A DNA stretch of 64,000 bases. It comes from Kaistia defluvii. Its GTDB lineage: Bacteria; Pseudomonadota; Alphaproteobacteria; Rhizobiales; Kaistiaceae. How positions within the stretch are numbered: position 1 is the first letter of the stretch; every line of letters starts with the position of its first letter. The position numbers and the translations under genes were made by a program. Positions 1 through 10,597 of this stretch are shown one piece after another. Under the pieces are notes generated by a model. The model had not been told where the DNA came from. It made no database searches and worked only from the letters and a program-made list of their open reading frames with translations. The stretch lies in NCBI RefSeq assembly GCF_040548815.1, contig NZ_JBEPSM010000002.1, positions 620,001 to 684,000 of the forward strand. Direction: 5' to 3'.

Positions 1-648
1 GCGTTCGTAGACGTCGCGCAGGTATGCGCCGTTGCGAAGGTCGTCCATCGAGCTGTCCTCGCTGGCGATCTTGTCGAAGGCGATCTTCAGCACTTCGGCC
101 TCGACCGCCTGCGGGATCACCACGACGCCGTCGGCATCGCCGAACACCAGATCGCCGGTGCAGACGCGCACGCCGGCGCAGATGACGGGAACGTCGATTG
201 CCGCGATCTGGCCGCGTCCCTTGGAATCGAGCGGCGCGATGCCGGCATGGAAGACGGGCAGCTTCAGCTCGCGGATCGTCTTGATGTCGCGCACGAAGCC
301 GTCCGTGATGCAGCCGGCCGCCTTGCGGCCGACGGCGGCGGTCGAAAGCAGGCTGCCCCAGGGCGCGATGCGTCCGGAGCCGCCGCAGGCGAGGATGGCC
401 ACTTCGTCCGGCTTCAGGTCGTCGATGAGCTTGATCTCCAGCTCATACGGATTGACGTCGGGGTCGACATGGGCGGTTTCCATGTAGATGCCAGTGCGGG
501 CGCGGCCGCAGAGGATGAGGTCCTCGTCGAGCGGCCGGATCGTGGACGGCATCGCCTGCGTCGTGACGCCGACGGCATCGAGCGCATCCGACAGAACGGC
601 GGCGTAGAGCTTGTTCCAGCCTTCGGGCAGGGGGGCAGTGGACGTCAT
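1..648 (-). CDS. RraA-family aldolase/regulator-like protein, 3' end cut by window edge
   Basis: The frame is open from an ATG at 648 to the left edge (216 codons), so the C-terminus is missing. The fold family is RraA / 4-hydroxy-4-methyl-2-oxoglutarate (HMG/CHA) aldolase. A Gly-rich segment (CGGSGRIAPWG) is followed by GCITDGFVRD, which holds the Arg-Asp pair that binds metal and substrate in the aldolases. In that family the enzyme cleaves 2-keto acids to pyruvate. It follows the upstream dehydratase gene by 23 bases, so an inferred role is aldol cleavage of the keto-acid made by the dehydratases. The substrate is not determined, and RraA proper (RNase E inhibitor) is less likely in this context. 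Confidence 0.8.
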   Translation of the reverse strand, partial: MTSTAPLPEGWNKLYAAVLSDALDAVGVTTQAMPSTIRPLDEDLILCGRARTGIYMETAHVDPDVNPYELEIKLIDDLKPDEVAILACGGSGRIAPWGSLLSTAAVGRKAAGCITDGFVRDIKTIRELKLPVFHAGIAPLDSKGRGQIAAIDVPVICAGVRVCTGDLVFGDADGVVVIPQAVEAEVLKIAFDKIASEDSSMDDLRNGAYLRDVYER

Positions 649-671
649 GAAAGATCCTGTAACTAGAGCGA

Positions 672-2393
<1,722 letters not shown>

Positions 2394-2474
2394 CGGATCA
2401 TTCTCCTCTGCCCGAACCCTGCGGCCCGGTTTCCCTGGTTGGTTCAATTTTTGAACCATGTCGACACATTTATA

Positions 2475-2486
2475 TGTATCGTTAAA
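2475..2486. promoter_or_regulatory. possible degenerate LacI-type operator
   Basis: TGTATCGTTAAA matches 10 of 12 bases of the perfect palindrome TTTAACGTTAAA at 5356-5367 and shares its central CG and one full half-site. It lies 82 bases upstream of the dehydratase ATG at 2393. Control of this second promoter by the LacI protein encoded from 5530 is inferred. Confidence 0.35.
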
Positions 2487-2673
2487 GTGAATGCTAAGCG
2501 GCGGAGAGCCTGAGAGTCAATTTAGAAAATGATGCAAATTCCGCTTTTCTGACGGCGCTTCCGAAGAGGTTGGCTTGGCGTTTCATATGACGATAAAGGT
2601 CATGCCATAGCGGTTCCTGCCCGCGTGAGGCGGGCGGGTCGGCAGGCTCGGAACACCTGTCGTCCCGCGGGCG

Positions 2674-4407
2674 TTAATGCGACTCCCGCGGAACGTAGTC
2701 GCCGCTGCCGCCAACCAGGAAGTCGAAATCGACGCCGGAATCGGCCTGCATAACGTGATCGACGTAGAGCCGCTCATAGCCGCGCCCATAGGGCGATACG
2801 AATGGCTTGAGCTCGGCGCGACGACGCTCCAGTTCGGCGTCGTCGACTTCCAGATGGATCGAGCGGCCCGGCACATCGAGCGCGATCATGTCGCCGTCGC
2901 GGACCAGGGCGAGGGGGCCGCCGGCTGCTGCTTCGGGCGCCACATGCAGCACGACCGTGCCGAAGGCGGTACCGCTCATGCGCGCATCCGAGATGCGCAC
3001 CATGTCGGTGATGCCCTCGCGCAGCAGCTTGGCCGGGATCGGCATGTTGCCGATCTCCGCCATGCCGGGATAGCCGCGCGGGCCGCAGTTCTGCAGCACC
3101 AGCATGCTGTCCTTGTCGACCGGCAGGTCGGGATCGTCGATGCGCGCCTTCAGATCGTCCGCCGAGGTGAACACGACGGCGCGACCGCGATGAACCAGGA
3201 GTTCCGGCGTCGCCGCCGATGGTTTGATCACCGCGCCGGACGGGGCGAGGTTGCCGCGCAGCACGGCGATGCCGGCCTTGGCCCGGAACGGCTTGTCGAG
3301 GGGCAGGATGACCCGCTCGTCATGGCGCACGGCGCCGGCATTGTTCTCCGCCTGGGTCCGGCCGGTGACGGTCAGCGCGTTGCCGTTCAGCAGCGACGCG
3401 ATCTCGTTCAGCACGGCCGGCACGCCGCCGGCGCGGAAGAAGTCTTCCATCAGATATTCGCCGGATGGCATCAGGTTGAGCAGGCAGGGGACGTGGCTGC
3501 CAAGCCTGTCCCAATCGTCGAGCGAGAAGGGGACGCCGAGGCGGCCGGCGATCGCGAGCAGATGCACCACGGCATTGGTCGAGCCGCCGAGCGCCGCGTT
3601 GAGGACGACGGCGTTCTCGAAGGCTTCGCGCGTCAGTATCTTGGAGAGGCGCAGGCCTTCATGCGTCATGGCGACGATGCGCTTGCCGGCCTCGAAGGAA
3701 ATCGCATGGCGACGCGCGTCGACGGCCGGAATGGCGCCATTGCCGGGGAGGGCGACGCCCAGCCCTTCGCAGAGGCTCGCCATGGTCGAGGCGGTGCCCA
3801 TCGTCATGCAGGAGCCGGTGCTGGGCGACATCGCGGTTTCCGCCGCCATGAATTCCTGCAGCGACATGGTGCCGGCACGCACAGCTTCCTTGAAGCGAAT
3901 GACGTCGGTGCCCGAGCCGATGCGGCGGCCCTCCCAGGAGCCCGAAAGCATCGGCCCACCGGAGACGACGATCGTCGGGATGTCGACGCTGGCCGCGCCC
4001 ATCAGCGCGGCCGGCGTGGTCTTGTCGCAGCCGACCAGCAGCACGACGCCGTCGATCGGGTTGGCGCGGATCGAGGCCTCGACATCCATGCTGGCGAGAT
4101 TGCGGAACAGCATGGCGGTCGGGCGCATCAGCGCTTCGCCGAGCGATGTGACCGGAAACTCCAGCGGAAAGCCGCCGGCGGCATAGACGCCGCGCTTCAC
4201 ATGCTCGGCCAGTTCGCGCAGATGGCCGTTGCAGGGATTGAGGTCGGACCAGCTATTGCAGATGCCGATGACCGGGCGGCCATCGAACATCTCGGCCGTA
4301 TGGCCCTGGTTGCGCAGCCAGCTTCGATAGATGAAGCCGTAGGAATCCTGCCGGCCGAACCACTCCCGGCTGCGGAAACCCTTCTTGTCCCTGCTGTCGT
4401 CTGCCAT
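2674..4407 (-). CDS. IlvD/Edd-family sugar-acid dehydratase, second paralogue
   Basis: A 577-residue dehydratase that removes water from an aldonate to give a 2-keto-3-deoxy aldonate. The Fe-S cysteines fall at Cys59, Cys127 and Cys200, the same positions as in the Rhizobium L-arabinonate dehydratase as I recall it (not checked). GCDKTTPA and GSCMTMGTAS are intact. It starts 49 bases downstream of the amidohydrolase gene, so the two are probably cotranscribed. It closely resembles the 672-2393 gene along its whole length, which suggests tandem duplication. L-arabinonate or a similar acid is the best guess for substrate. Confidence 0.9.
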   Translation of the reverse strand: MADDSRDKKGFRSREWFGRQDSYGFIYRSWLRNQGHTAEMFDGRPVIGICNSWSDLNPCNGHLRELAEHVKRGVYAAGGFPLEFPVTSLGEALMRPTAMLFRNLASMDVEASIRANPIDGVVLLVGCDKTTPAALMGAASVDIPTIVVSGGPMLSGSWEGRRIGSGTDVIRFKEAVRAGTMSLQEFMAAETAMSPSTGSCMTMGTASTMASLCEGLGVALPGNGAIPAVDARRHAISFEAGKRIVAMTHEGLRLSKILTREAFENAVVLNAALGGSTNAVVHLLAIAGRLGVPFSLDDWDRLGSHVPCLLNLMPSGEYLMEDFFRAGGVPAVLNEIASLLNGNALTVTGRTQAENNAGAVRHDERVILPLDKPFRAKAGIAVLRGNLAPSGAVIKPSAATPELLVHRGRAVVFTSADDLKARIDDPDLPVDKDSMLVLQNCGPRGYPGMAEIGNMPIPAKLLREGITDMVRISDARMSGTAFGTVVLHVAPEAAAGGPLALVRDGDMIALDVPGRSIHLEVDDAELERRRAELKPFVSPYGRGYERLYVDHVMQADSGVDFDFLVGGSGDYVPRESH

Positions 4408-4456
4408 CTCGAATCCATCGGCTGCTGGAGGTCAGTTCAGGCGAGGGGAGGCTCGC

Positions 4457-5317
4457 TCAGACGGCGAGGCCGCCGTGCCACCAATGCTCGAACGGGTTCG
4501 AATTCAGGATGTAATCGATCGTCGTATCGGCGACGCGCGGCAGCGGCGTGCCCTCGACCTGGCTGTTGATGTTCTTCAGCCCCTCGACCGATTCCGCGAC
4601 GCGGGCGAACGGAAAGTCCGTGCCCCAGAAGATCTTGTTGCGGTCGGTGATGGTGTATTCCTGGGCGCAGACCAGGATGTTGTAGAACTGCCAGGGGCGA
4701 TAGTGCAGCGCCGACACCTCGCAATAGACGTTCGGCTGCTTGCGCGCGACGATGATGCACTCCTCGTACCAGGGGTGGCCCATATGGGCCATGATCATCT
4801 TCAAATCCGGATAGCGCAGCGCGATCGTGTCGACGTCGAGCGGGCGACCATAGTTGACCGGCGCGTTGCGGCCATAGGTCGTGCCCATATGCATGGTGAG
4901 CGGCAGGTTGTTCTTCTGCAGATACTCGTAGACCGGCTCAAGGCGGGGATCGAGCAGCGACACGCCATTGTAGATCGGGCCGAACTTGACGCCCTTGAGC
5001 TTCAGATCCTCGATCGCGTGAACCAGGAGATCCATGCAGTTGGGCATACGGGGATCGACGGCGGCGAAGCCGACGAACTTGTCGGGATATTTGGCGACAG
5101 CGGCAGCAGTGACCTCGTCATTGCCGTCGACGCCGATCGAGTCCTTGTAACGCAGCGAAAAGATGATGGCCTTGTCGACGTCGGCCATCTCGCGGGCCAG
5201 CGTATCTGCATCCGCCTTGGGGGCGAGGCCTGCCGCGCGGGCCAGGCCTGCCTGCTGGGCATAGAGCGGGGTAACCTGGTCGTCGTTGTAGATATTGACG
5301 TGGCAGTCCACCAGCAT
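4457..5317 (-). CDS. amidohydrolase-2 family TIM-barrel hydrolase with altered HxH motif
   Basis: A 286-residue member of the amidohydrolase-2 (COG2159) family, whose members are lactonases and decarboxylases. Later motifs are present: MAHMGHPW near the middle and WGTDFPF near the C-terminus, with the conserved Asp. The N-terminal motif, usually HxH, reads DCHVNIY, so the second metal-binding His is replaced by Asn. ATG at 5317 has GAGGGG upstream. It is the first gene of the sugar-acid operon and is divergent from lacI. Opening a sugar lactone before the dehydratase step is a reasonable inferred role. Whether it binds metal is uncertain. Confidence 0.75.
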   Translation of the reverse strand: MLVDCHVNIYNDDQVTPLYAQQAGLARAAGLAPKADADTLAREMADVDKAIIFSLRYKDSIGVDGNDEVTAAAVAKYPDKFVGFAAVDPRMPNCMDLLVHAIEDLKLKGVKFGPIYNGVSLLDPRLEPVYEYLQKNNLPLTMHMGTTYGRNAPVNYGRPLDVDTIALRYPDLKMIMAHMGHPWYEECIIVARKQPNVYCEVSALHYRPWQFYNILVCAQEYTITDRNKIFWGTDFPFARVAESVEGLKNINSQVEGTPLPRVADTTIDYILNSNPFEHWWHGGLAV

Positions 5318-5355
5318 GATCGGCCCCTCGTTTTCCAGGATCTGCGTTTGTGTTG

Positions 5356-5367
5356 TTTAACGTTAAA
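5356..5367. promoter_or_regulatory. LacI-type operator, perfect palindrome TTTAACGTTAAA
   Basis: A perfect 12-bp palindrome with the central CG typical of LacI-family operators. It lies in the 212-base gap between the divergent amidohydrolase (ATG 5317) and lacI (ATG 5530) genes, 39-50 bases before the amidohydrolase start, so it probably overlaps the operon promoter. It is the natural target of the adjacent LacI protein. Confidence 0.65.
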
Positions 5368-5529
5368 TTACACCCCACTTAACCCTGTCAAGAGGCCGAT
5401 CGTGAAATGGGGGATTGCTTCCGGCGGTAAAAGTCGCTGAATGAGCCGTTATTTCGAGAGTTGAAGCGTTGAATCGCGGGCCGGGGTGGACAAGCGAAGC
5501 CCAACGGCCAAAAGAGGAAGACTCATTCC

Positions 5530-6579
5530 ATGTCGGACCATGATTCCGGCCGCGCTCCGCAAAAGCGTGTCACGATAAAGGACGTCGCCAAGGCGGCCGA
5601 CGTCTCGCCGATGACCGTTTCCAACGTGGTCAACGGCAAGCACCAGTTCGTCAGCGAGCCTACCCGAAAGGCCGTCGAGCGCGAGATCGCCCGCCTCAAT
5701 TATCGCGTCCAGCACAGCGCCCGGAGCCTGCGCGTCTCGCGCCGCCGCTCCGTCGGGATGATCTTCGTCGACGAGTCGCCGTCCTTCCTGGTCGATCATT
5801 TCAACGCCCATGTCGTTGCCGGCCTCTGCAACGTGCTGAGCACCGCCGACCACACCGTCACGGTCCAGGGGATCCGCGCCGGCCAGTTCAACCAGTCGTC
5901 GATCATCCGCAACTTCGCGGTCGACGGCTTCTGCGTCGTGCTTTCCGGCCCGCCGGACGCGCGCAGCACCATCCTGGACAGCCTGATCAACCTGGATCAG
6001 CCTCTGGTCCTGATGCAGGAGCCGATCGCCTCGCCAAACCAGGAAACCTGCATCGTCCGCCAGGATGATGCCGGTGGCGGCAGGCTGCTCGCCGACCACT
6101 TGGCTGCCCGCCGCGTCGGGACCGTGCTGGTGGTCGTGCCGAGCCAGAACTGGCCCGCTATCGATCAACGCGTTGCAGGCTTGCGCGAGGGCTTCCAGGC
6201 GGCGGGCGGTGATGTCCGCATCGATGTGGTGCAGGCGGAAACCGAGGAGTTCGACAGCGCCCGGGCGGCCGTGATGGGCTATCTCGACCGCCATCCGCTG
6301 CCGGATGCGATCGTCGGCGGCAATGACCGCTTCGCCATCGCGGCGATGTCGATCCTGCTCGATCGCGGCATCGCCGTGCCGGAGCGGGTGAAGATCACCG
6401 GCTTCAACGGCTTCGAGCAGCGACGTTATGCAAGGCCGCTCGTCACGACGGTAATCTCCTCCGCCTATGAGCTGGGCGAGAGGGCAGGGCAGATGCTGCT
6501 GACTCGCTTCGAGGAGGGACGTTTCCCCACCCGCGAGCTGGTGCTGCCGGTTCATTTCGAGCTGGGCGAAACGACCTGA
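5530..6579 (+). CDS. LacI-family transcriptional regulator
   Basis: A 349-residue LacI/GalR regulator. The N-terminal helix-turn-helix (VTIKDVAKAADVSPMTVSN) and hinge helix (HSARSLR) are followed by a periplasmic-binding-protein-like sensor domain ending at about residue 340. The start at 5530 has AGAGGAAG upstream. It is divergent from the sugar-acid operon, and the only clear palindrome in the shared gap is TTTAACGTTAAA. It is probably a local repressor that responds to the sugar, lactone or keto-acid handled by that operon. The effector is unknown. Confidence 0.93.
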   Translation: MSDHDSGRAPQKRVTIKDVAKAADVSPMTVSNVVNGKHQFVSEPTRKAVEREIARLNYRVQHSARSLRVSRRRSVGMIFVDESPSFLVDHFNAHVVAGLCNVLSTADHTVTVQGIRAGQFNQSSIIRNFAVDGFCVVLSGPPDARSTILDSLINLDQPLVLMQEPIASPNQETCIVRQDDAGGGRLLADHLAARRVGTVLVVVPSQNWPAIDQRVAGLREGFQAAGGDVRIDVVQAETEEFDSARAAVMGYLDRHPLPDAIVGGNDRFAIAAMSILLDRGIAVPERVKITGFNGFEQRRYARPLVTTVISSAYELGERAGQMLLTRFEEGRFPTRELVLPVHFELGETT

Positions 6580-6704
6580 GCTCGCCCGGGCGATGAGAAA
6601 TGCCGTCGAGGTTGGCTTGAGGGGGCAAGTCGGCGTATGAGGCCTTGTTGAGTTCCCCCGCGTGTGTCCCACCGGGTGGAACCGGATCAGGGAAGTGCGC
6701 CGCG

Positions 6705-7403
6705 ATGGAAACCAATCCGAACAAGGTCAGCCGGCAGGGGCTTCCGTCCCAGGTCGCCGCCTTTGTGCGCTTCGAGATCCTGCGCGGAAACCTGAAGCCC
6801 GGCGACCGTCTGCCGACCGAACAGGAATTCTCGGCCCAGCATGGCGTCAGCCGCGCCGTGATCCGCGAGGCCATCGCCAAGCTCCGGCATGAGGGGCTGG
6901 TCGTCTCGCGCCAGGGCATCGGTGCCTTCGTGGCCTCGCCCGAGGCTGCCAACTCGCTGACGCTGGAGCCGAACAGCCTGGCGGTACCGGAAGACTACCG
7001 TCACCTCTACGAGTTGCGGCTGATGCTGGAGACGGGCGCAGCCGAACTCGCCGCGATCCAGCGCAGCGACGAAGATCTCGCGGAGATGGCCCGCTGCATC
7101 GACAATCTGGCCGAGGTCAAGGACTTGCACAGCGCCTATGTCGAGACGGATATCGCGTTCCACCGCGCGGTGGCCGGCGCGACGAAGAACCCTTTCGTCT
7201 CGCTGTTCATCGCCTTCGTCGATGTGAAGCTGAAGGAGAGCATTCTCATGGCGCTGCGTTCGCTCGATTTCACCAAGACGAAGGCGATCGCGCATGGCGA
7301 GCATCAGCGGATCTTCGAGGCGATCCAGGCGCGCGATCCCGCTGCCGCAGCCGCCGCGATGCGCTCGCATTTGACCAACTCGTCTCGCCGGCTGGGGCTG
7401 TAG
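6705..7403 (+). CDS. GntR-family regulator, FadR (FCD) subfamily
   Basis: A 232-residue regulator. It has an N-terminal winged helix (VSRAVIREAIAKLRHEG) and an all-helical FCD effector domain with the Asp/His pattern (DIAFHRAV and later GEHQRIFEA). I chose the ATG at 6705; an upstream in-frame start at 6645 adds 20 residues that do not look conserved. A GGGAAG lies about ten bases before the chosen start. It runs parallel to lacI, 125 bases downstream. FCD regulators usually sense small carboxylic acids, so an aldonate or keto-acid ligand is plausible. I saw no operator for it. Confidence 0.9.
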   Translation: METNPNKVSRQGLPSQVAAFVRFEILRGNLKPGDRLPTEQEFSAQHGVSRAVIREAIAKLRHEGLVVSRQGIGAFVASPEAANSLTLEPNSLAVPEDYRHLYELRLMLETGAAELAAIQRSDEDLAEMARCIDNLAEVKDLHSAYVETDIAFHRAVAGATKNPFVSLFIAFVDVKLKESILMALRSLDFTKTKAIAHGEHQRIFEAIQARDPAAAAAAMRSHLTNSSRRLGL

Positions 7404-7422
7404 AACAAGGCTCCAAACGCCA

Positions 7423-7452
7423 ATCGCCCCGCCGGTTTCCCGGCAGGGCGAT
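7423..7452. terminator. bidirectional hairpin between convergent genes
   Basis: ATCGCCCCGCCGG (7423-7435) pairs with CCGGCAGGGCGAT (7440-7452) across a TTTC loop with one mismatch in 13. It lies between the stop codons of the GntR gene and the convergent oxidoreductase gene. No strong T-run follows on either strand, so its efficiency is uncertain. Confidence 0.6.
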
Positions 7453-7478
7453 CTGCATTGTTCCGTAGAAAAAGAAGC

Positions 7479-8543
7479 CTAGGCGACGTCGACCATCGTG
7501 CGGGTCTCGCCCGATTTCAGCATCGCCTCGACCACCTGCACCGAGCGCAGGCCGACCTGCGCGTTGCCGCAGTTTTCGGTCGGGATGCCGAGGCAGATGT
7601 CGACGAAGGCTTCGACCGGCGTGACGCAGGTATAGGCACCAGCGCCGGGCTCGATCGCCATCTCCTCGTCCTGGCCATCGAGACGGCGCAGCCAGAGCCG
7701 CTCGCGCTCGACGTCGAGCAGCAGCATGCCCTCCGTGCCGAACAGGCGGATATCGACCTGGAAGGGCGAGCCGGGCGGCACCGAGGCGGAGCCCGACAGC
7801 GAACCGGTGGCGCCGCCGGCAAACGTCATGGCGAGCGCGTTGTGGATGTCGGTATCGATCGCCGACTTGCCGAGCAGCGCGAACACGCTCTCCGGCTCCA
7901 GATCCGTCACATAAAACAGGCCGCCCAGCATGTGGACCAGTTGGCCCCAGCCATAGCCGCCGGTGCCGGGATGGGCCCAGGTGGCGCGTTCGGGCCGGAA
8001 CATCTCGTTCTCGGTGCCCTGCAGCTCGCCGCCCGAGACGAGGTCTTCGATCGGTGTCGCCATCTGCGCCGAGACATGGCGAATGCGGCCGATGCGGCCC
8101 GAAGCGACCAGTTCGTGCGCCTTCTTGAAATAGGGCTGGAAGCTCCAGCCATAGGGCACGAGAATTTCGCGGCCGGCGGCTTCGGCGGCCGCGATCAGCT
8201 TGCGCGCGTCGCCGGAATTGGTCGCCATGGGCTTCTCGACCATGACGTGGCTGCCCTTGGCCAGCGCCGCCATGGCCTGCTCGGCGTGCAGATGGTGCGG
8301 CGACGCGATGATGACGCCGTCCATCTCGACATTGGCGAGCAGTTCTTCATAGGTCTCGTAGGCGTGCGCAAAACCGAACGCCTCCTTGACCTGGGCCAGC
8401 TCCGCGGCGCCGGGCCGCGCGACGCCGACCAGCTCGACGCCCGGATGGCGCTTCAGGATCGGCAGGTGGTTGGCGACGGCCCACGAGCCGGCGCCGATGA
8501 TGCCGATGCGCGCCTTGCGCCCGGCCTGGGCTGTCTCAGCCAT
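7479..8543 (-). CDS. Gfo/Idh/MocA-family oxidoreductase
   Basis: A 354-residue NAD(P)-dependent sugar or cyclitol oxidoreductase. The Rossmann motif GIIGAGSWAV lies near residue 15, and the family signature EKPMA (VMVEKPMATN) lies near residue 100. ATG at 8543 is preceded by GGAAGGAG. It is the last gene of the operon starting at 15031. Enzymes of this family oxidise hydroxyl groups of inositols, aminosugars and aldoses, so here it may oxidise the imported sugar. The stop codon is 26 bases from the terminator hairpin. Confidence 0.9.
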   Translation of the reverse strand: MAETAQAGRKARIGIIGAGSWAVANHLPILKRHPGVELVGVARPGAAELAQVKEAFGFAHAYETYEELLANVEMDGVIIASPHHLHAEQAMAALAKGSHVMVEKPMATNSGDARKLIAAAEAAGREILVPYGWSFQPYFKKAHELVASGRIGRIRHVSAQMATPIEDLVSGGELQGTENEMFRPERATWAHPGTGGYGWGQLVHMLGGLFYVTDLEPESVFALLGKSAIDTDIHNALAMTFAGGATGSLSGSASVPPGSPFQVDIRLFGTEGMLLLDVERERLWLRRLDGQDEEMAIEPGAGAYTCVTPVEAFVDICLGIPTENCGNAQVGLRSVQVVEAMLKSGETRTMVDVA

Positions 8544-8563
8544 GTGTGCTCCTTCCGGTCGGA

Positions 8564-9055
8564 CTAGCGGCGCTTGGCGCCGGGGACGAAGGGCTCGCGG
8601 TCGAGCCACTTGCGGTACATGTCCGGCACGGCGCATTCCGGGTCGTTAAAATAGGCCTTGTAGTCGACGCCGCCGACGAGGGCGATGTTGCCCCAGGGAT
8701 CGAGCGCGCCGGAGCGGACGATGACCTTGGCCTTCTGGGCCAGCGGACCAACGGTATCCTCATAGGTGACGGGCTCGAAGTCGCGCTCGTCGAACCAGGT
8801 GGTGAGCGAGCGGTAGAGCGGCTTGTTGTGCTCGGCGACCTGCGACGCGAACATCACCTTCTCGACGATCAGCTCCGGTGCGATCGCCGAATAGAGCTGG
8901 TCGAGCGTCGGCAGGTCGGCGCTGATGGCGAGGTCGATGCGCCAGGCGTCGCTGGGGATCGGGAAGCCCGCATCGACGATCATCATGATGTCGCCATGGC
9001 CCATCGTGGCAATGGCTTCGGCGAGTTCGGCGTTGAGAATACCGGAGCGCTTCAT
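8564..9055 (-). CDS. RbsD/FucU-family sugar mutarotase
   Basis: A 163-residue protein of the RbsD/FucU family, which interconverts sugar ring forms (ribose pyranase or fucose mutarotase). The N-terminus MKRSGILNAEL, the GHGD segment with the catalytic-type His, and the VDAGFPIP stretch are typical. It is longer than RbsD (about 139 residues), with extra sequence around LDPWGNIA and at the C-terminus. ATG at 9055 has AGAGGAAG upstream. Its place between the ABC ATPase and the oxidoreductase indicates that a free reducing sugar is imported. Which sugar is not determined. Confidence 0.87.
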   Translation of the reverse strand: MKRSGILNAELAEAIATMGHGDIMMIVDAGFPIPSDAWRIDLAISADLPTLDQLYSAIAPELIVEKVMFASQVAEHNKPLYRSLTTWFDERDFEPVTYEDTVGPLAQKAKVIVRSGALDPWGNIALVGGVDYKAYFNDPECAVPDMYRKWLDREPFVPGAKRR

Positions 9056-9070
9056 GGGTTTCTTCCTCTG

Positions 9071-10546
9071 TTAAGCCGCGCTGATCGCACGGTCGAGTTC
9101 GGCATGGGTAACGTCCCGCACGATCTCGTCGACGATCTTGCCGCCGCGGAAAAGCAGGATGCGGTCGGACAGGCGGGCGAGTTCCAGCGAGTCCGATGAG
9201 GTGAAGACGACGGCGGCGCCGGAATCGGCGATGCCGCGCAGGATGTGATAGATCTCCGACTTGGCGCCGATATCGACGCCGCGCGTCGGGTCATCGAGCA
9301 TCAGCACCTTCGGATCCATCACCAGCCAGCGGGCGATCAGCGTCTTTTGCTGATTGCCGCCCGAGAGCGAGGTGATGCGGTTCAGGATCGAGGACGTGCG
9401 GACCGAGAGGCGCTTGATGGCGGCCAGCGCCTTGCCCCGGCGCGTCGACCCGTCGCTCGCGTGCATCGCCTCATCCGTCGCTTCGGCATTCCGCAGCACG
9501 CTCATCAGCGGCAGGATGCCTTCGCGCAGCCGGTCGGCCGGCAGATAGGCGACACCGCTGCGGATGGCGGCGCGGGGTGTCGAGCGGCCAATGGGCCGTC
9601 CCGAAATCGAGATCGTGCCCGAGGTGGCATGGTCCATGCCGAAGATATGGCGCAGCAGCGAGGAGGGGCCGGAATCGGGCAAGCCCGCCAAGGCGACGAT
9701 CTCGCCGGCGCGCACCTTCAGCGAGGCGCCGGCCAGCTCGCGGCCATGCACGTCGGCGACGTCGAGCAGCACTTCCTTGGTCGGGCGCGGCTTTACCTGG
9801 ACCGGAAAGATCTCGGCCGGCTGGCGGCCCAGCATCGCGTCGACCACTTTCTCGTGGTCGAACTCGGCCACCGGACGGGTGGTGATCAGCGTGCCGTCGC
9901 GAATGACCGAAATGCGGTCGGCGATCGAGAAGATCTCGCCGAGCTTGTGCGAGACATAGATCACGGTAACGCCGACCGAGCGCAGATGGCGGATGCGCTC
10001 CAGCAGACGCGCGGCTTCGGCCGCGTTCAGCGCCGAGGTCGGCTCGTCGAAGATGATGACCTTCGCGTCCCAGGTCAGCACCTTGGCGACGGCAACCAGT
10101 TGCTTGTCGGACGAGGAAATGTCTCCGACCCGCATCGAGGGAAGGATTTTCTGTTCCTGGAGTTCGTCGAGCGCCTTGCGCGCCCGCGCCGCCATCTTGT
10201 CCCTGGACGGCTTGACGAAGCCGCTGTCGTCGATGCCGAGCGCGATGTTCTCGGCCACCGTCAGATTGTCGAACAGGTCGAGTTCCTGGTGCACCACGCC
10301 GATGCCGCAGGAGAGCGCATCGCGCGGCGTCTTCATTTTCAGTTCGGTGCCGAGGGGGCCGATGATGGCCCCCTCGCTTGGCTGGTAGACGCCGGCGATC
10401 AGCTTGATCAGCGTCGACTTGCCCGCGCCGTTCTCTCCGACGAGTGCATGAACCTCGCCCTGCTTGAACTCAATGCTGACATTGCGCAGCGCCCAGAAGC
10501 TCCCGAAGGATTTCCCCAGGTCGCGAAGCTGAAGCATCGAAGTCAT
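9071..10546 (-). CDS. sugar ABC importer ATPase, RbsA/MglA type (two ABC domains)
   Basis: A 491-residue fused ATPase of the ribose/galactose importer class. The first domain has Walker [10 protein letters not shown] near residue 40 and Walker B IIFDEPTSAL. The second has the usual degenerate Walker A (GLPDSGPSS), an intact signature LSGGNQQKT and Walker B LMLDDPTRGVD. It powers the permease encoded at 11611-12612. It follows the binding-protein gene by 51 bases and precedes the mutarotase gene by 15. Confidence 0.94.
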   Translation of the reverse strand: MTSMLQLRDLGKSFGSFWALRNVSIEFKQGEVHALVGENGAGKSTLIKLIAGVYQPSEGAIIGPLGTELKMKTPRDALSCGIGVVHQELDLFDNLTVAENIALGIDDSGFVKPSRDKMAARARKALDELQEQKILPSMRVGDISSSDKQLVAVAKVLTWDAKVIIFDEPTSALNAAEAARLLERIRHLRSVGVTVIYVSHKLGEIFSIADRISVIRDGTLITTRPVAEFDHEKVVDAMLGRQPAEIFPVQVKPRPTKEVLLDVADVHGRELAGASLKVRAGEIVALAGLPDSGPSSLLRHIFGMDHATSGTISISGRPIGRSTPRAAIRSGVAYLPADRLREGILPLMSVLRNAEATDEAMHASDGSTRRGKALAAIKRLSVRTSSILNRITSLSGGNQQKTLIARWLVMDPKVLMLDDPTRGVDIGAKSEIYHILRGIADSGAAVVFTSSDSLELARLSDRILLFRGGKIVDEIVRDVTHAELDRAISAA

Positions 10547-10597
10547 CGGCGAATACTCTCGTTCTGGATCAATTGGCAGGGCAGGAAGCAGCGGGCC

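Noticed and set aside
2677..4569. Plus-strand open frame of 630 codons opposite the second dehydratase
   Set aside because: It is the antisense shadow of a well-supported IlvD/Edd gene. Its product is rich in Arg, His, Asp and Ala with no domain, as expected from high-GC third positions.
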